From NCBI RefSeq assembly GCF_030463565.1, contig NC_134646.1, positions 21,067,796 to 21,131,795 on the forward strand: a DNA stretch of 64,000 nucleotides, read 5' to 3'. The position numbers and the translations under genes were made by a program. The stretch comes from Pelecanus crispus (lineage: Eukaryota; Chordata; Aves; Pelecaniformes; Pelecanidae). Position 1 is the first letter of the stretch; every line of letters starts with the position of its first letter. Positions 50,601 to 62,600 of the stretch are shown here, piece by piece. The notes under the pieces are model-generated. The model saw nothing but the letters and a program-made list of their open reading frames with translations, searched no databases and was not told the origin of the DNA.

Positions 50601-53600
50601 GTAAGCATGCATAAGATCCAGCATCAAAGATGCAAAAAACTAAGTGGCTTCTGTGTGCAATCATTGACAGAACACATTGCACTTTCTATTTTTTTAAGCA
50701 AAATAAGGTGATTCTATGCTACACCATACTCAGCAGGTTTCCTTCTGTCATAAGAAGGAGCAAAACTGTTTTCTCTGGGATAAAGGAAAGCTACAGAAAA
50801 AAATTAGAGTAACTGGTTTCCTGAGTTTATCATAAACACAGAATCATTTTCACAGGAAAGAAAAATGCCAGGTTTAAAATGATGCACAGTCATTGGTCTT
50901 TGTACTTAACCCTGATATACACATATGCTCTTAACTGCTGTTTATCAAAATAGCTCAAAAAATATTTTTGGGTGCTGGAAGGGAGAACACAGGTATTACT
51001 TTGGTGTTGGTTTTCTCCTAAACAACATCTTCCAGTTTACTTTGTATGAAGAAAATACGGCAAGTATCCAAGCTATCATGAATGCATTTCCTGTATCATG
51101 CACCTTAACTAAATAAGGCAATTATATAGCTAGAAAGAAGCCTGTAAATCACAAAGATGAGGTAAAGAGAAATTCAGAAAAATAGGACTAAATCACGTTC
51201 CGAGTTTCAAATACAGCTACTGCATGTAAAGGTGCTGCTGGGTAGCAGCAGCTATTGAAATGCTGTCTGGCTAAAGTCCTTCAGTTGTCAGTGTTCAAAG
51301 ACTGCAGGTAAAGGGTGTCACTAGATCCAGCATCAAGTAAATCACATATGTATTTACTAGTCATGCTCAGTTATGGCATTGTACTGTTCTTCCTCCACAA
51401 CAAGAAACACAGGAAAGCTATTGGGGAGGGGCAGGTTTCTGCAGTGATTTTAAGTATTCAAACACCCTTTCTTGTCCATAATTGGGCAATTCTTGTCCTA
51501 CCTCAAAACCAATTAATGTCAACAAAGGTCTAAAGCAGCACAACATCTTACTATGCAGAAACACTACTTTATAATGCTAATACTATACAGCGGGCAAAAA
51601 AGAAAAATAGGGAACATATTCAAGTAGAATAGCATGCTAGCAAGAAAAATAATCATATTATTGATGCTGTTCTGTTTATCAGGCAGCAACAAAAACAGAC
51701 TACATGTAATAACTTCCATCTGCACAGCCAGCAATGATTAAGTGCTTAAACTGGGTGCAGGAAGAAAGACCAGAAGCTTTTAAAGCAAACAACTTCTTGT
51801 TTTATTCCATTTGCTCCTTTTTAAATCAACATGATTTCTTCATACTTACTGGTGGTTCAAAGTCCCTGCAGATTTAGACAAGAACAGAAATTAGCCTTCA
51901 AACACAAATAATATTTATGGAATGGTGGAGAGTGGAAAAATGATGAATTTAATTCATTTGGTTACTTACTGGTCTGTCACAGAATGGAACATTAGAAAAG
52001 GAATCCAGGGGTACTTAATGGTTGAATACCCAGTCTTATGCAGGAAGAGGGATATTTGTATCAGAGCAACACTTAACAACTCCATCCTGGTCAGTTGGTA
52101 AACACAAAGCAAAAGCCAGTATTTGCCTCAGAGAAGCAGCACATCTCACCTAGAAGTTTCATCTCTTCCACTACCACATTTGAGATCAAACTCAAATCTT
52201 GTCTTGAGTGCCAGTTGCAAATGCCAGGTGCAAATGGATCTTGGCAAGACTCAGTAACTTAATGATACAGAACTAAAAGAAGTACAAAAGCAACTAATTC
52301 CCACATATTTTATTTCCTCTTGAATTATGCTTTATTTGCCTATTAAAAATGCCATGGTTCTAATATCTTTTCAAACTCCCTGTAATTTCAGCCTCAGGGT
52401 AGCATTTGATGCAAGAACATAAGAGCCAAAGACCGTTGCTGCTACTAAATCATTCAACATTAAAACATAATCCTTCCTTAGCAGTTAGTTTGTTACAGAT
52501 CTAGCTAACCAGCGTACTTTGGAGATGCCTAATTGTTTATCAGAGGTCATGCTAGAGATGAAATTATATTTATGGCATAGTAGTATTTGCATTCCCAAGC
52601 AGAAAGATCTCGAGGAAGGAAACATGAGCTTACTGTAGATAATCAGGACATGCAGACATCTATTAAATGAAAACTTCAAAGAAAATCTGGATATAACAGG
52701 AACCTTACAAAAGTATATAGTTTTCATTTTGCGCAATGTTGTTTCAATAAACCTTAGGTACCTTTCACAGAGGCTGTCCGTGTGCAGTTGTATAAAATGG
52801 CTAGTTCACCAAATGCTGTCCACACAGGTATTGAGGAGAGTAGTTTATTCTGCTGAAAGACTTCCAGACTGCCCTCTGTCAAAAATCATCAGGATAATAT
52901 GTATTAAAACTCAGCTCAACTGCACAGAGTGAAGGGAAAACAAATCAATATATTTCTGGCTTTGCTTCCTGGGAACACAGGAATGGCAGCAATGACAAAA
53001 ACAATGCTTTGAAACACACGTACAAACCAGTAGAGTTTTGTTTTGTTTTGTTTTTAAATGTATTGCTAATTTACAAATCTGCTCTGGAAGGGAGGGAAAG
53101 CTGAAGGAAACTTCAACACTAAAAAGGCCATGGAAAACGGCCATTCTAAATCCTGATGGGATAAACCTTTGCTACAGCAGAACAGTCAGTACTTGTTCAG
53201 ATAGCCTAGCCTGGTGTAGACAAACAAGTCCTAAATAGTGATCATGGGACAAACTGCTCATGAGGTTTGTCTGTTCATACATGTGTATGTGTATATATGT
53301 GCAGAATGCAAAGGAGAAAAATGAAAAGAACATTAAATCTTCCTTTAAGAAACTGTCCTTGAGCCTTACAACAAACCTAGCAAAAGTCAAAGAAAGTCTA
53401 AATTTCTTCACAGGTTATGGCCCAAAAGATCCTTCCCTTAAACATGTTCTGAAAGTTTGGCCCTCTTCTCTCCAAGACACCCACTGACTCCTCAAAAAAG
53501 GTCTAACGTGCCAGAAAAATTTGGAGGTGCACAACTTCTTCCTCATATTTCATTTGTTTTTCAAACTTTTAAATTTTTGTCTAGCATTTTTCATTTTCAT

Positions 53601-56600
53601 TTTGTCTAGCAAGAATATAACTACCCCATTACAGATCATGCTTCCTCTTTCTCCCTCCTCCATCTATGTTATCCTAACACAGCTACCATCAATTTTTCAA
53701 ACTAACCCATCCATATGAAAACAGAAGACAGAAGATGTGCTTTCCAACATACACCATTATGCTCCTGGCTTAAATATACCTGCCTCAACAGAACATACTC
53801 CTTATAGCATGAACTCTCTGGGCCTTCTAGTGGTCCAGAATTGAAGTATGCAAGTTAATCACAAATACTGGTTTGTTTTTTTTTTTTTTTTATGGTGAGG
53901 TGATGAAAGAGAGTATTGCCACTAGGAGCAACTTTCAGATGTTAAGCTTGGGCTCCACTATGTCTGATCCGTAATTCGAGATCTGAGTGTAAGCATGGTA
54001 ACAGTCAGCACAGATGACTGCAGTGAGATTACTTCAGGCCTGTTGGCACTATTTTAGGAAAGTCTTCTTATTCTAAAGCTTGTTTTTTTTGTTTTTCTGG
54101 GGTTTTTTTTCCCCCTAGAAAAAACAAGCAGCTGTTTTGAAAAAAAAACCTCTAAGCTTTGAGAACAGTAAACTCAGACCTCGTCTCTCAATTTCCTACA
54201 CACAGAAAACCGGTAAAAGCTCTCATGAATGTTGAAAAGTAAGTTTATTTCAGAAGTGGCTTTACCATTGAGCAGTTTTCTGTATTTTAAATTATACCTG
54301 CTCTTCCTTTGGAGAAGAAAAGGTTGGCTGTACCTACAACAGAAAGGATTTTCTGACCTCCAGGCTTTCAGAAATTAAAGACGTCATGAAATAGCATTAA
54401 ATTAAGGTTCAAGTTTCTAAGGCGTTTTTTTGTTGCTCTCACTCTTGTTTCATAAAAGTCACAGGTAAAACCTGCATTGCCCTCAGCAGGGCCAGCATAA
54501 ATTATGTAAGAGCACAAACATAATCCTTGTGGTTTCCTGCAAAGACTTCTAAATTACTTTCCTGTTTCTTGCACTTGTGCGTTGTACGACTAAGCACCAT
54601 TCACCTTTGAGCACAAAAATGTGATTGCCTGGCTCTCCCTGTCTGATGACGTAGCTCCCTTGCTGGAAAGTCCTTTCATACATACATTCCACCATATCTC
54701 GGATCTGGTGAGGCTCCAGTCTCTTCAAGAACTGATTTTTATTCAGGGCATCCGTGATAAGCTTCTTCTCACTGGTTTCAAACAAAAAGCAAAGTTTAGA
54801 AGATCCAGCATGGTTGGGATACGTTATTCACCAGGCATTCATTCCTCTCAAGATGTTTCCTCTCATTTCTAACACTCACATGACCAGTACCACTGACAAA
54901 TATTACAATCCTTGCAATTAATATGCATCCCAATAGCTGTGCAACACTATGGCCTCTCTCCTCCTGTGTGACCCTGCCTGCAGAAAGCATCAGGTTAGAT
55001 GTAAAAAGGCTCCCAGTAGAAGACATGCTCCCCAGAATGTTTTGCATTGTTTCTCACCATATTCTTTCCCCATTGCATGACTAAGGTATATAGCCTTGCT
55101 TATCTGAAGGAAAGAAATGTGAAAGGTATGCACATACCACTGCCTGTTATATGTTGCCTGTGGCAACTTGTTATAAAATCAGGTCCACTTTTCTGACATT
55201 CTAATATATTTTTTCTGATATCCAGCACAAACATAACACCGATGACAGTAATAAGGTTAAAGTCAACACCGATGCTACTAAGACCTCATAAAGAGTTTCT
55301 CCTTTGCGGTGAGGAAAGATGCAAGGAAAGAAAAGTACGCAAAAACTTTTAACAGGTGCTGCTGTTTCTTAGGAGAGTGTTAGAAGACATTGATCATGGG
55401 AAAAACAAAGCAAGTTGTAAATTAATGTGATTAAAATAATTACTACAGAGAATTTCCCTTGCACCTGCAAAATAACATTGACCCTGTGGCATTCCCTGTT
55501 CAGGAATTGAACTGTTTGCTACTAAGCAAATTCATGATCAGGACATAATCACAAGGTCAGTTTGCAAAGTACCTGTTGAACATGGTCCCAAAATTCACAA
55601 AATAAGTCCAGGATCCAGGATAGGTGTGTGTGGGGGTGGAGGGTTAGTACTGATCTGTCCTGCACTGTTCTTTGCCCTCTATCCACCTCCCTGCAAAACT
55701 CTTCCTACCTCTGCTGTGCCCACTGCCTTTGCACAGATGACAACAAATAGCATAAATGCTCTTACCCAAATAAAAATCCTGTAGTACTCTGCGCACGTGG
55801 GATGCCAAATAGTCTGTCTCCTTAAGAATGACCAGACATGAGAGAATCTTCCCAAAGCAGGCCCTTTCTTCTACTGCTTTTAGGAATTTTTAGGGTATAA
55901 TTAGAAGTAAAAATATAACACAAGGGCTTGTGGATATAGGTATGCAGTCATTAATGCTGACCTCTTCGCTTTCTGAAATTCAGCATTCAGGGAAATAAAC
56001 TTATATACCACTTCAGTGATGCTATAGCAAACTACAGCCATCCTGAGTTGTTTTGTTCAAAAGTCTTTGGAAAAACTTAAGGATATCTATAAAAGTCAGA
56101 CAAAAGGCAGGTAAAGTAGGCATATCAGTGACCAAGGACTAGCTTCCCAGGGCCCTGAGGGCAGTAGCAGGCCACTTGGGACCACCACCCATGCATCCTC
56201 TGCCCATTGGCCTGCATACTCTATTTAAACTCAGGTCTGGGCATTCAATTCTTGCCTGAACTATGTTATAGAAATAATTGATTTTGTCTTCTGGATGGGT
56301 ATTGGCCCAATGTTTTAAGTACCTTGTTTCTGTCTCTTGGTTACAGCTTGCGTCTGATTGATCTCTTCTTCTGTGGGACTCCTGGTGGACCCTGTTATCA
56401 CCACCCTGCTCTGCCTACCCTGCCCAGACCTTGTGGAATGGTGCCCTGGTTAGTGAGGGCATTGTCTGTGCTGTAGTCACCCTGGGTTCACCTGCTGTTG
56501 TGGAGCAACCCTGTTCTTTCTGCTCCCAGAGACAGAGCCTCTGCATCATTTCCTGAAGTAATAAATACATATAAATGGGTGAGTTGTAAAGACAAGAACA

Positions 56601-59600
56601 GTCTATTTGAGCTGCTGGTGGATGAGCTCAGTGGTTGGATTTTAAGAAGAAAATGTAGAAGAATCAACAGTGGTTGAATCCACTAAAAATGACTAACTGA
56701 CCGAGACAAAGCTGGCTATGCATACATACTAGGCAATCCATGAGTTCTGATTGACTTGTTCTGGGTCAAGGGCTTCCTATAAAGCAGTGCCTTGAATCCA
56801 TGCCAAAAATGAATGCAATTGAACAACTGCTGCAGCTATTGAATAGTTTTCCTTTACTGCTGAAGTGAATGATAAATTCTGCCTTTAAGTCCCCATGTTC
56901 CTAATGTGCTTATGTAAGGAAGCTGCATAACAAAACAAACACCCTAACAGCTTTCTGAGGCATTTAAGGCCCATTCTTGCTTGTATTCATAAAACAATGC
57001 AAGGTGATCATCAAAACTAGCTTATGTGGGAAAATCTCCTGGGGAAAATCCAGGAATTAACAATCAGTTAAGGGAAGTAAGTAGACTTACAATGTTACTA
57101 GCTGTATAATGACTGAAAATAAGTAAGGGTAATGAGATAAGGCACAAAAAATAAAATCAAGTAGCTATGGTGAGGATTGTGTTTAGAAATAGAGATCATA
57201 ACTTAGCTTCTGTTGATAGCAACGGGGTTATTAGAATATAATGTCTAACTTAGTTTTCTGCTAAAAACAACCTTGCTTATTTAATTCACCCTGGCCTGCA
57301 TCATGCGTACAATACTGCAATAAAATACAGTAATGGCTCATAAACTGATACTTCAAATGAGCACTAAAGCTTCCAGAACTACAGAATAGAAGACTATGCT
57401 GTTTTCAGAAAGTGCAGTTAGCCACAGAGTGAAGGACACATGAGTATCATAACCATGGCTCATGCTCTTGAATGAGTTGCTTGCTCCTTTCATGGGCATC
57501 CAGCACGGTATCTAATAGTTTTCTCTGTTTTCCTCAGCTTCTCCTACACCTGCCCCACTTTTGAGAACTGCTGCTGGAAGTAACTAGCTGTCCTGAAAGG
57601 ACAGAAGACATTTAATCCCATCCTCATGCCAACCACTGTCCTGACGAATACTACTAAAAGGTTAAAAAGGGGCTGCAGAGCTCTGCACAACTGTTCTGGT
57701 GTTGAAGTATTACTTGCTCCCACCACTAGTAGGACTTTTCTTCACTGCTCAGGGCCAGCTTTGCCATAGCATCCTTCTCCAGGCTTTGTTCCCCTCCCTG
57801 CTGTCAGCTCTTGTGGAAATGTTCCCCCTGCCCCTTTCAGTACATTCCTCGGCAACCCCTAGAAATAGCACTTGACACTCTAAGAAGGGCTTTTTGTGAA
57901 CAGGATTGGGAATTTATTCCCGTCATAAGATAGATGTCATCTCACAGGTACAAGTGTACAACATATACTTTGCAGAGCAATGCTTTCTCTCAATATGCTT
58001 TTCTGCTACTAATGAGAGATTTTTGGTTATCTGCTAACTTTGACTGGTAAAAGACATCAATGTCAAGTGTCAAGGTAGTTCTTCCCCAACCAATAACAGC
58101 CGGTAACAGAACTGGGTCATGATCCTGAGCCCATAATGGGAAGGGACTTGATATAGGCAGCTTAAATGCTGCTGATGGTGATAGCATGCTCTGGAAGGAC
58201 ACAAAAATTGAGAACCAACTCCTAGAGATACTGACACACCTAGATTCTTAACACTACAAAGGATAAGAGATTAAAAAACTTTTCATTTTAAAGACTTGTT
58301 TGAGAGATCTGCTTTCATATACCATGTTCAAACTCCAAAATCTTCACACTTTAGTTACATTTTCAATGCTCAAACTCCCATTAAGGAAAAACTCTTTTTT
58401 GGAAACAGAGATGGATTTATCCAACTAGCTCAAGAGATGAAATATATACACGAGAAAACATCCACTCATACAGGATAGATCAAGAACCATTGAAAGCTTC
58501 TAAAACTTTCATTAAAATCATTCATGTCGAGATATTCCAAACGAAAGTGTGGCACTTAAAAACCTGCTAAATGAATAGCATAAAATTGTGCTATTTTTTT
58601 TACAAATGTTTCTAAAAGGGACTGGCAACACTCTGGACTCAATGTAAATTCAAGAACATAGCATGGAGCTTCCCTTCCTTCTGAAATAGGTCCTTTCACA
58701 ACTGCGTAGCAACACTGTCTTATGCGTTGTCTTAAGTGGGGCTGCATTAAGGCCTCTCTCTGTAAAGGGGAGGCAGCTATTTATATCAGCAATTCTAAAC
58801 ACTTCTATAGACACTGTTAGGCTAAAGAATCAGTATTTTTTAATTATAGCAGACAGAATTCTGTAGACAGTGAAGGTTAGACTTTGTATATATATGACCT
58901 ACTACAGTATTTACAACCCAGGTAAGGAAACCAAATGTTTGCACCTTCTAGCATTTGGTTGTCTCAATAGCAAGATGATGGTGGCTTAAACAAGTGCATG
59001 TGTATAACTACTATCATAGTAGTGCTATGTCTAAACCAGTTTTGTGGTGGTTTTTTTCATGTCTGTTTGCTTCCAAAGTATTTGGAAGATCAAATGATAC
59101 TTTGGCCACTATCACATCAAACAATATATCTGCCCCCACCCCAGAAGTCTGAGTAAGATCCTTCACTATTATTTGATTTGTTGAAGAAAGCATAAATTGT
59201 TCCCTCTGTGACTATAGTGTATGTTGGTTTATAAAATACATTTTCTATAAGGGTAATTTAAAAAAGCATTCTGTCCAGGTCTAAGAGTTGTCACAGAGCA
59301 ACATCTAATGTTAAGCTGTCTGTGTCAGGAAAAAATGTTAACTTGCAAATGACAAAAACTTCGGGTATGATCTTCAAGATTTTTTAAAATTGATTATGCC
59401 ACAGGAATTGAGGTTTCATTAGTATCTTGCATATGTATTAACTCAAGTCACCCATATTTGCTGTACTGTAGTCCAAGATGTCTAGTCTTTTAAAGCTTAA
59501 GATATTTGAACAAAGTCACTTTGATCACTGCAAAGCAGATGACAAGTACCCATTAATATGACAGATTTAAGTTTCAGAACCTTAGCCAAAGGTTCAAAGA

Positions 59601-62600
59601 CATGAACTCTTGGAGATGGTCTAAACTGTGTATAAAACCAAAACTAGTCTGACCCGTCTTTTACATGACTACTTAGGCTAAAAAGAACATTAATACAAAG
59701 CATCACTAAAATACCCCAAAAACAACAACAAAAATCTACCTGCTGTAATGCCAATAATACAAGATCATATTCTCCTATTTAATTGTCTCCCTGACTACTG
59801 GACCATGCTCTTGAACCTGTGTGTAAAACACGGGAAGATTGTGACTTTATTTTCTACCAAGTGCTAAAGGTGGAAAATTAAGTTTAAAAACACTGGGTAA
59901 AATATGAAGTTGAAGATAAGTTTAATATTCTAAGAAAACAAATTTTTAATGTCTGGAATGATCTACTGAATACTTAGGACACCCTAGAAATCACTTTTTC
60001 TTAATTCTAGCCCCTCTGATGTTTTACTATTCAAGAGATCAACTGTAAGATGATGGAAGAAAGGATGGGGGAATGGAATGATTTGGGTTGGAAGGGACCT
60101 TAAAAAAATCATCTAATACAATGCCCCAGCTGTGGGCAGGGACATCTTTCACTACTAGACCAGGTTGCTCAAAGCCCTGGCCATCCTGACCTTGAACACT
60201 TCCAGGGATGGGGCATCCACAACTTCTCTGGGCAACCTGTTCCAGTGTCTCACAACCCCCATCTAAAAAAGCTTCTTCCTTATATACAATCTAAACTATA
60301 CTCTTTCAGTTTAAAACTGTTGGCACTGGTCCTGTCACTACAAACCTTGGTAAAAAGTCTTTCTCTGTCTTTCTTATAAATTGAAAGATTGCAATAACCT
60401 CTCCCTGGAGGCTTCTTTTCCCTAGGCTGAACAACCCCAACTCTCTCAGACTTTCTTCATAGGAGATGTGTTCCAGCCCTCTGACAATTTTCATGGCCCT
60501 CCTCTGGACCCACTTTAACAGGTACATGTCTCTTGTGCTACGGGCACCAGAGCTGGACATAGTACTCCAGGTGGGGTCTCAAGAATGGAATAGAGGGGAA
60601 GGATCACCTCCCTCAACCTGCTGGCCATTCTTCTTTTTATGCAGCCCACTATATGGTTGGCTTTCTGGGCTGCAAGCACACATTGCCACCTCATGTTCAA
60701 TTTAACATCCACCAGTACCCCCAAGTCCTTTCCTGCAGGGGTGCTGCAAGATATATTTTTCTTCAGTCATAATCCTAACTCCCATGAAAGATGTTTACAT
60801 GAGCTCTTTAATCAGTTAAAACTAATACATTTATATTAAATTAATATTTTAGTATTAAAAGTTGAAGATCTGGTTGCATACCCAAAATTGTTTCTACTTA
60901 GTTTCGCACTGAAGCTTGAGGAGCAACTTCTTTTCTTGTGTAGAACACATGGCAAACTCTCTAAAGCTAATTGCTCTGGCTAAGTTGGTACACTTCCTAA
61001 CACCAGATAATCAAACAAGTGATGAGTTCCACTTCACTCTCAAATTACTTACTCTAAGGACAATAATTAGAAGAAAATCCAAGTTTAATGGCCATCATGG
61101 AAGACAAGAATTTAAATGAAAATTCAAGAATGTGCAAGGACTGAAGAGAGAAAAACAAAGGTACAAACAGAATCATAGAAAAGCTGGAAATAGTGGGGAG
61201 GAGAGGGGAGGATGGTGTGCTCTTACTGCCAATGCGGTGCATACTTAAGCAGTCAGTTGTTTCCAGAAGAGTAAATATCAGAATAAATTTAGGAATGGTG
61301 TGTTCTAAATTGTTATGAATCTATGGGAGCCTTAGCAGTAACAATGACAATCTCTGAACCAGATTGTAAGAGATGAAAGGAGGGAAAAGGAAGAGAACTG
61401 CTCCTTTATCCTGTTATGTTACACTAAATCTTTTAGAAAGACAAGAAAACAGAGATGGCGCACAACAACAACAACAAAAAATGTTTTTAGAAGTGCTGAG
61501 CCACTGAATCAAGAAGGAAAATTTCTAGCTCTGTTTCTATCACATGATCAGCATTATGTTTAGATTACTTAATCTGCAATATTTGTTTTTGTTCTGAACA
61601 ACAAAGTCTGTGCTGCACTTAGCTAAACAACTGGCTCTTTCTTTGCTTCACTCCTCAGTGCAGTAACATTTCTGTCTCTGAAAGCACCCTAGAAAACCAT
61701 CTGGTGGACTGCAATATAAGGATCATGCCAAGGAGAAGACAGGTAATTACAAATAGAACACTCCTAAAACAAACAATTATTTAAACTGCCCAGGTACTTG
61801 TGATAAAATGTTAATACAGTTCACTTTGGAAAAAACACTGCCAGCTGAAGATTTCAGCTCCTTATAGTAACTCAGGCAGCCTTTCTGGTTCACAAGACAG
61901 CCTCTAATGTGCAATGCTGGACATGATGGATAGGAAATCAAGTCTAATAGCTCTCAGGTCTACTACAGTACAGACTCAAATGCACCATGAATTCTTAACA
62001 GAATAATAAACCTCCCCACAAATCTGAGGCACTTATGCTGCTGGCTGAAGTCCAGATAGATTCTGGCTACCACCATGTTAAAACAGATACTCAGGTTATG
62101 TCTACACTGCAAGGTAAAAGAGTCTAAGGTATGTTTAAGGATACCAGCTTGATACCTCTGTCCACAAAGTCAGCTGTGACCATGGATATTTCTGGCTCTT
62201 GCAGAGGCTAGAAGTATAATTGGATTCAAAGAGGAACAAGTAAAATTAGGTTCCTACACTGTGACTGTCATAAGCTGGAGGGCAGGAGGATGCTGAAAGA
62301 GGATAATCACACCATACAAAACATTTCATTATATTTTGCACCAGACTGAGTTGAAACTGGGCTGACAAACTTTGTACACAGTTCAGAATCAGTGTCCATA
62401 TTGCATTTGGGAGAGCTGAGCTGGGACCACCTGCTCCTTCTGAAGCCATCCATGCTATAGGAATAAGCATCTGAATCCATGTGAAGGCATCCAGCCTTCT
62501 GCTCATCAGAGCAGAGTATATGCTCCAGAGTATAGCTTAAGCTGCAAGCACTAGGCAAACCTAGACCTGAGAAGAGGCTTAGGATCTGCTTAGCTGGCAG

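Noticed and set aside
54549..54604. Open frame continuing past PRKG2 coding exon 2
   Set aside because: Reads through the GT donor into the intron; the PKG family sequence resumes in coding exon 3.
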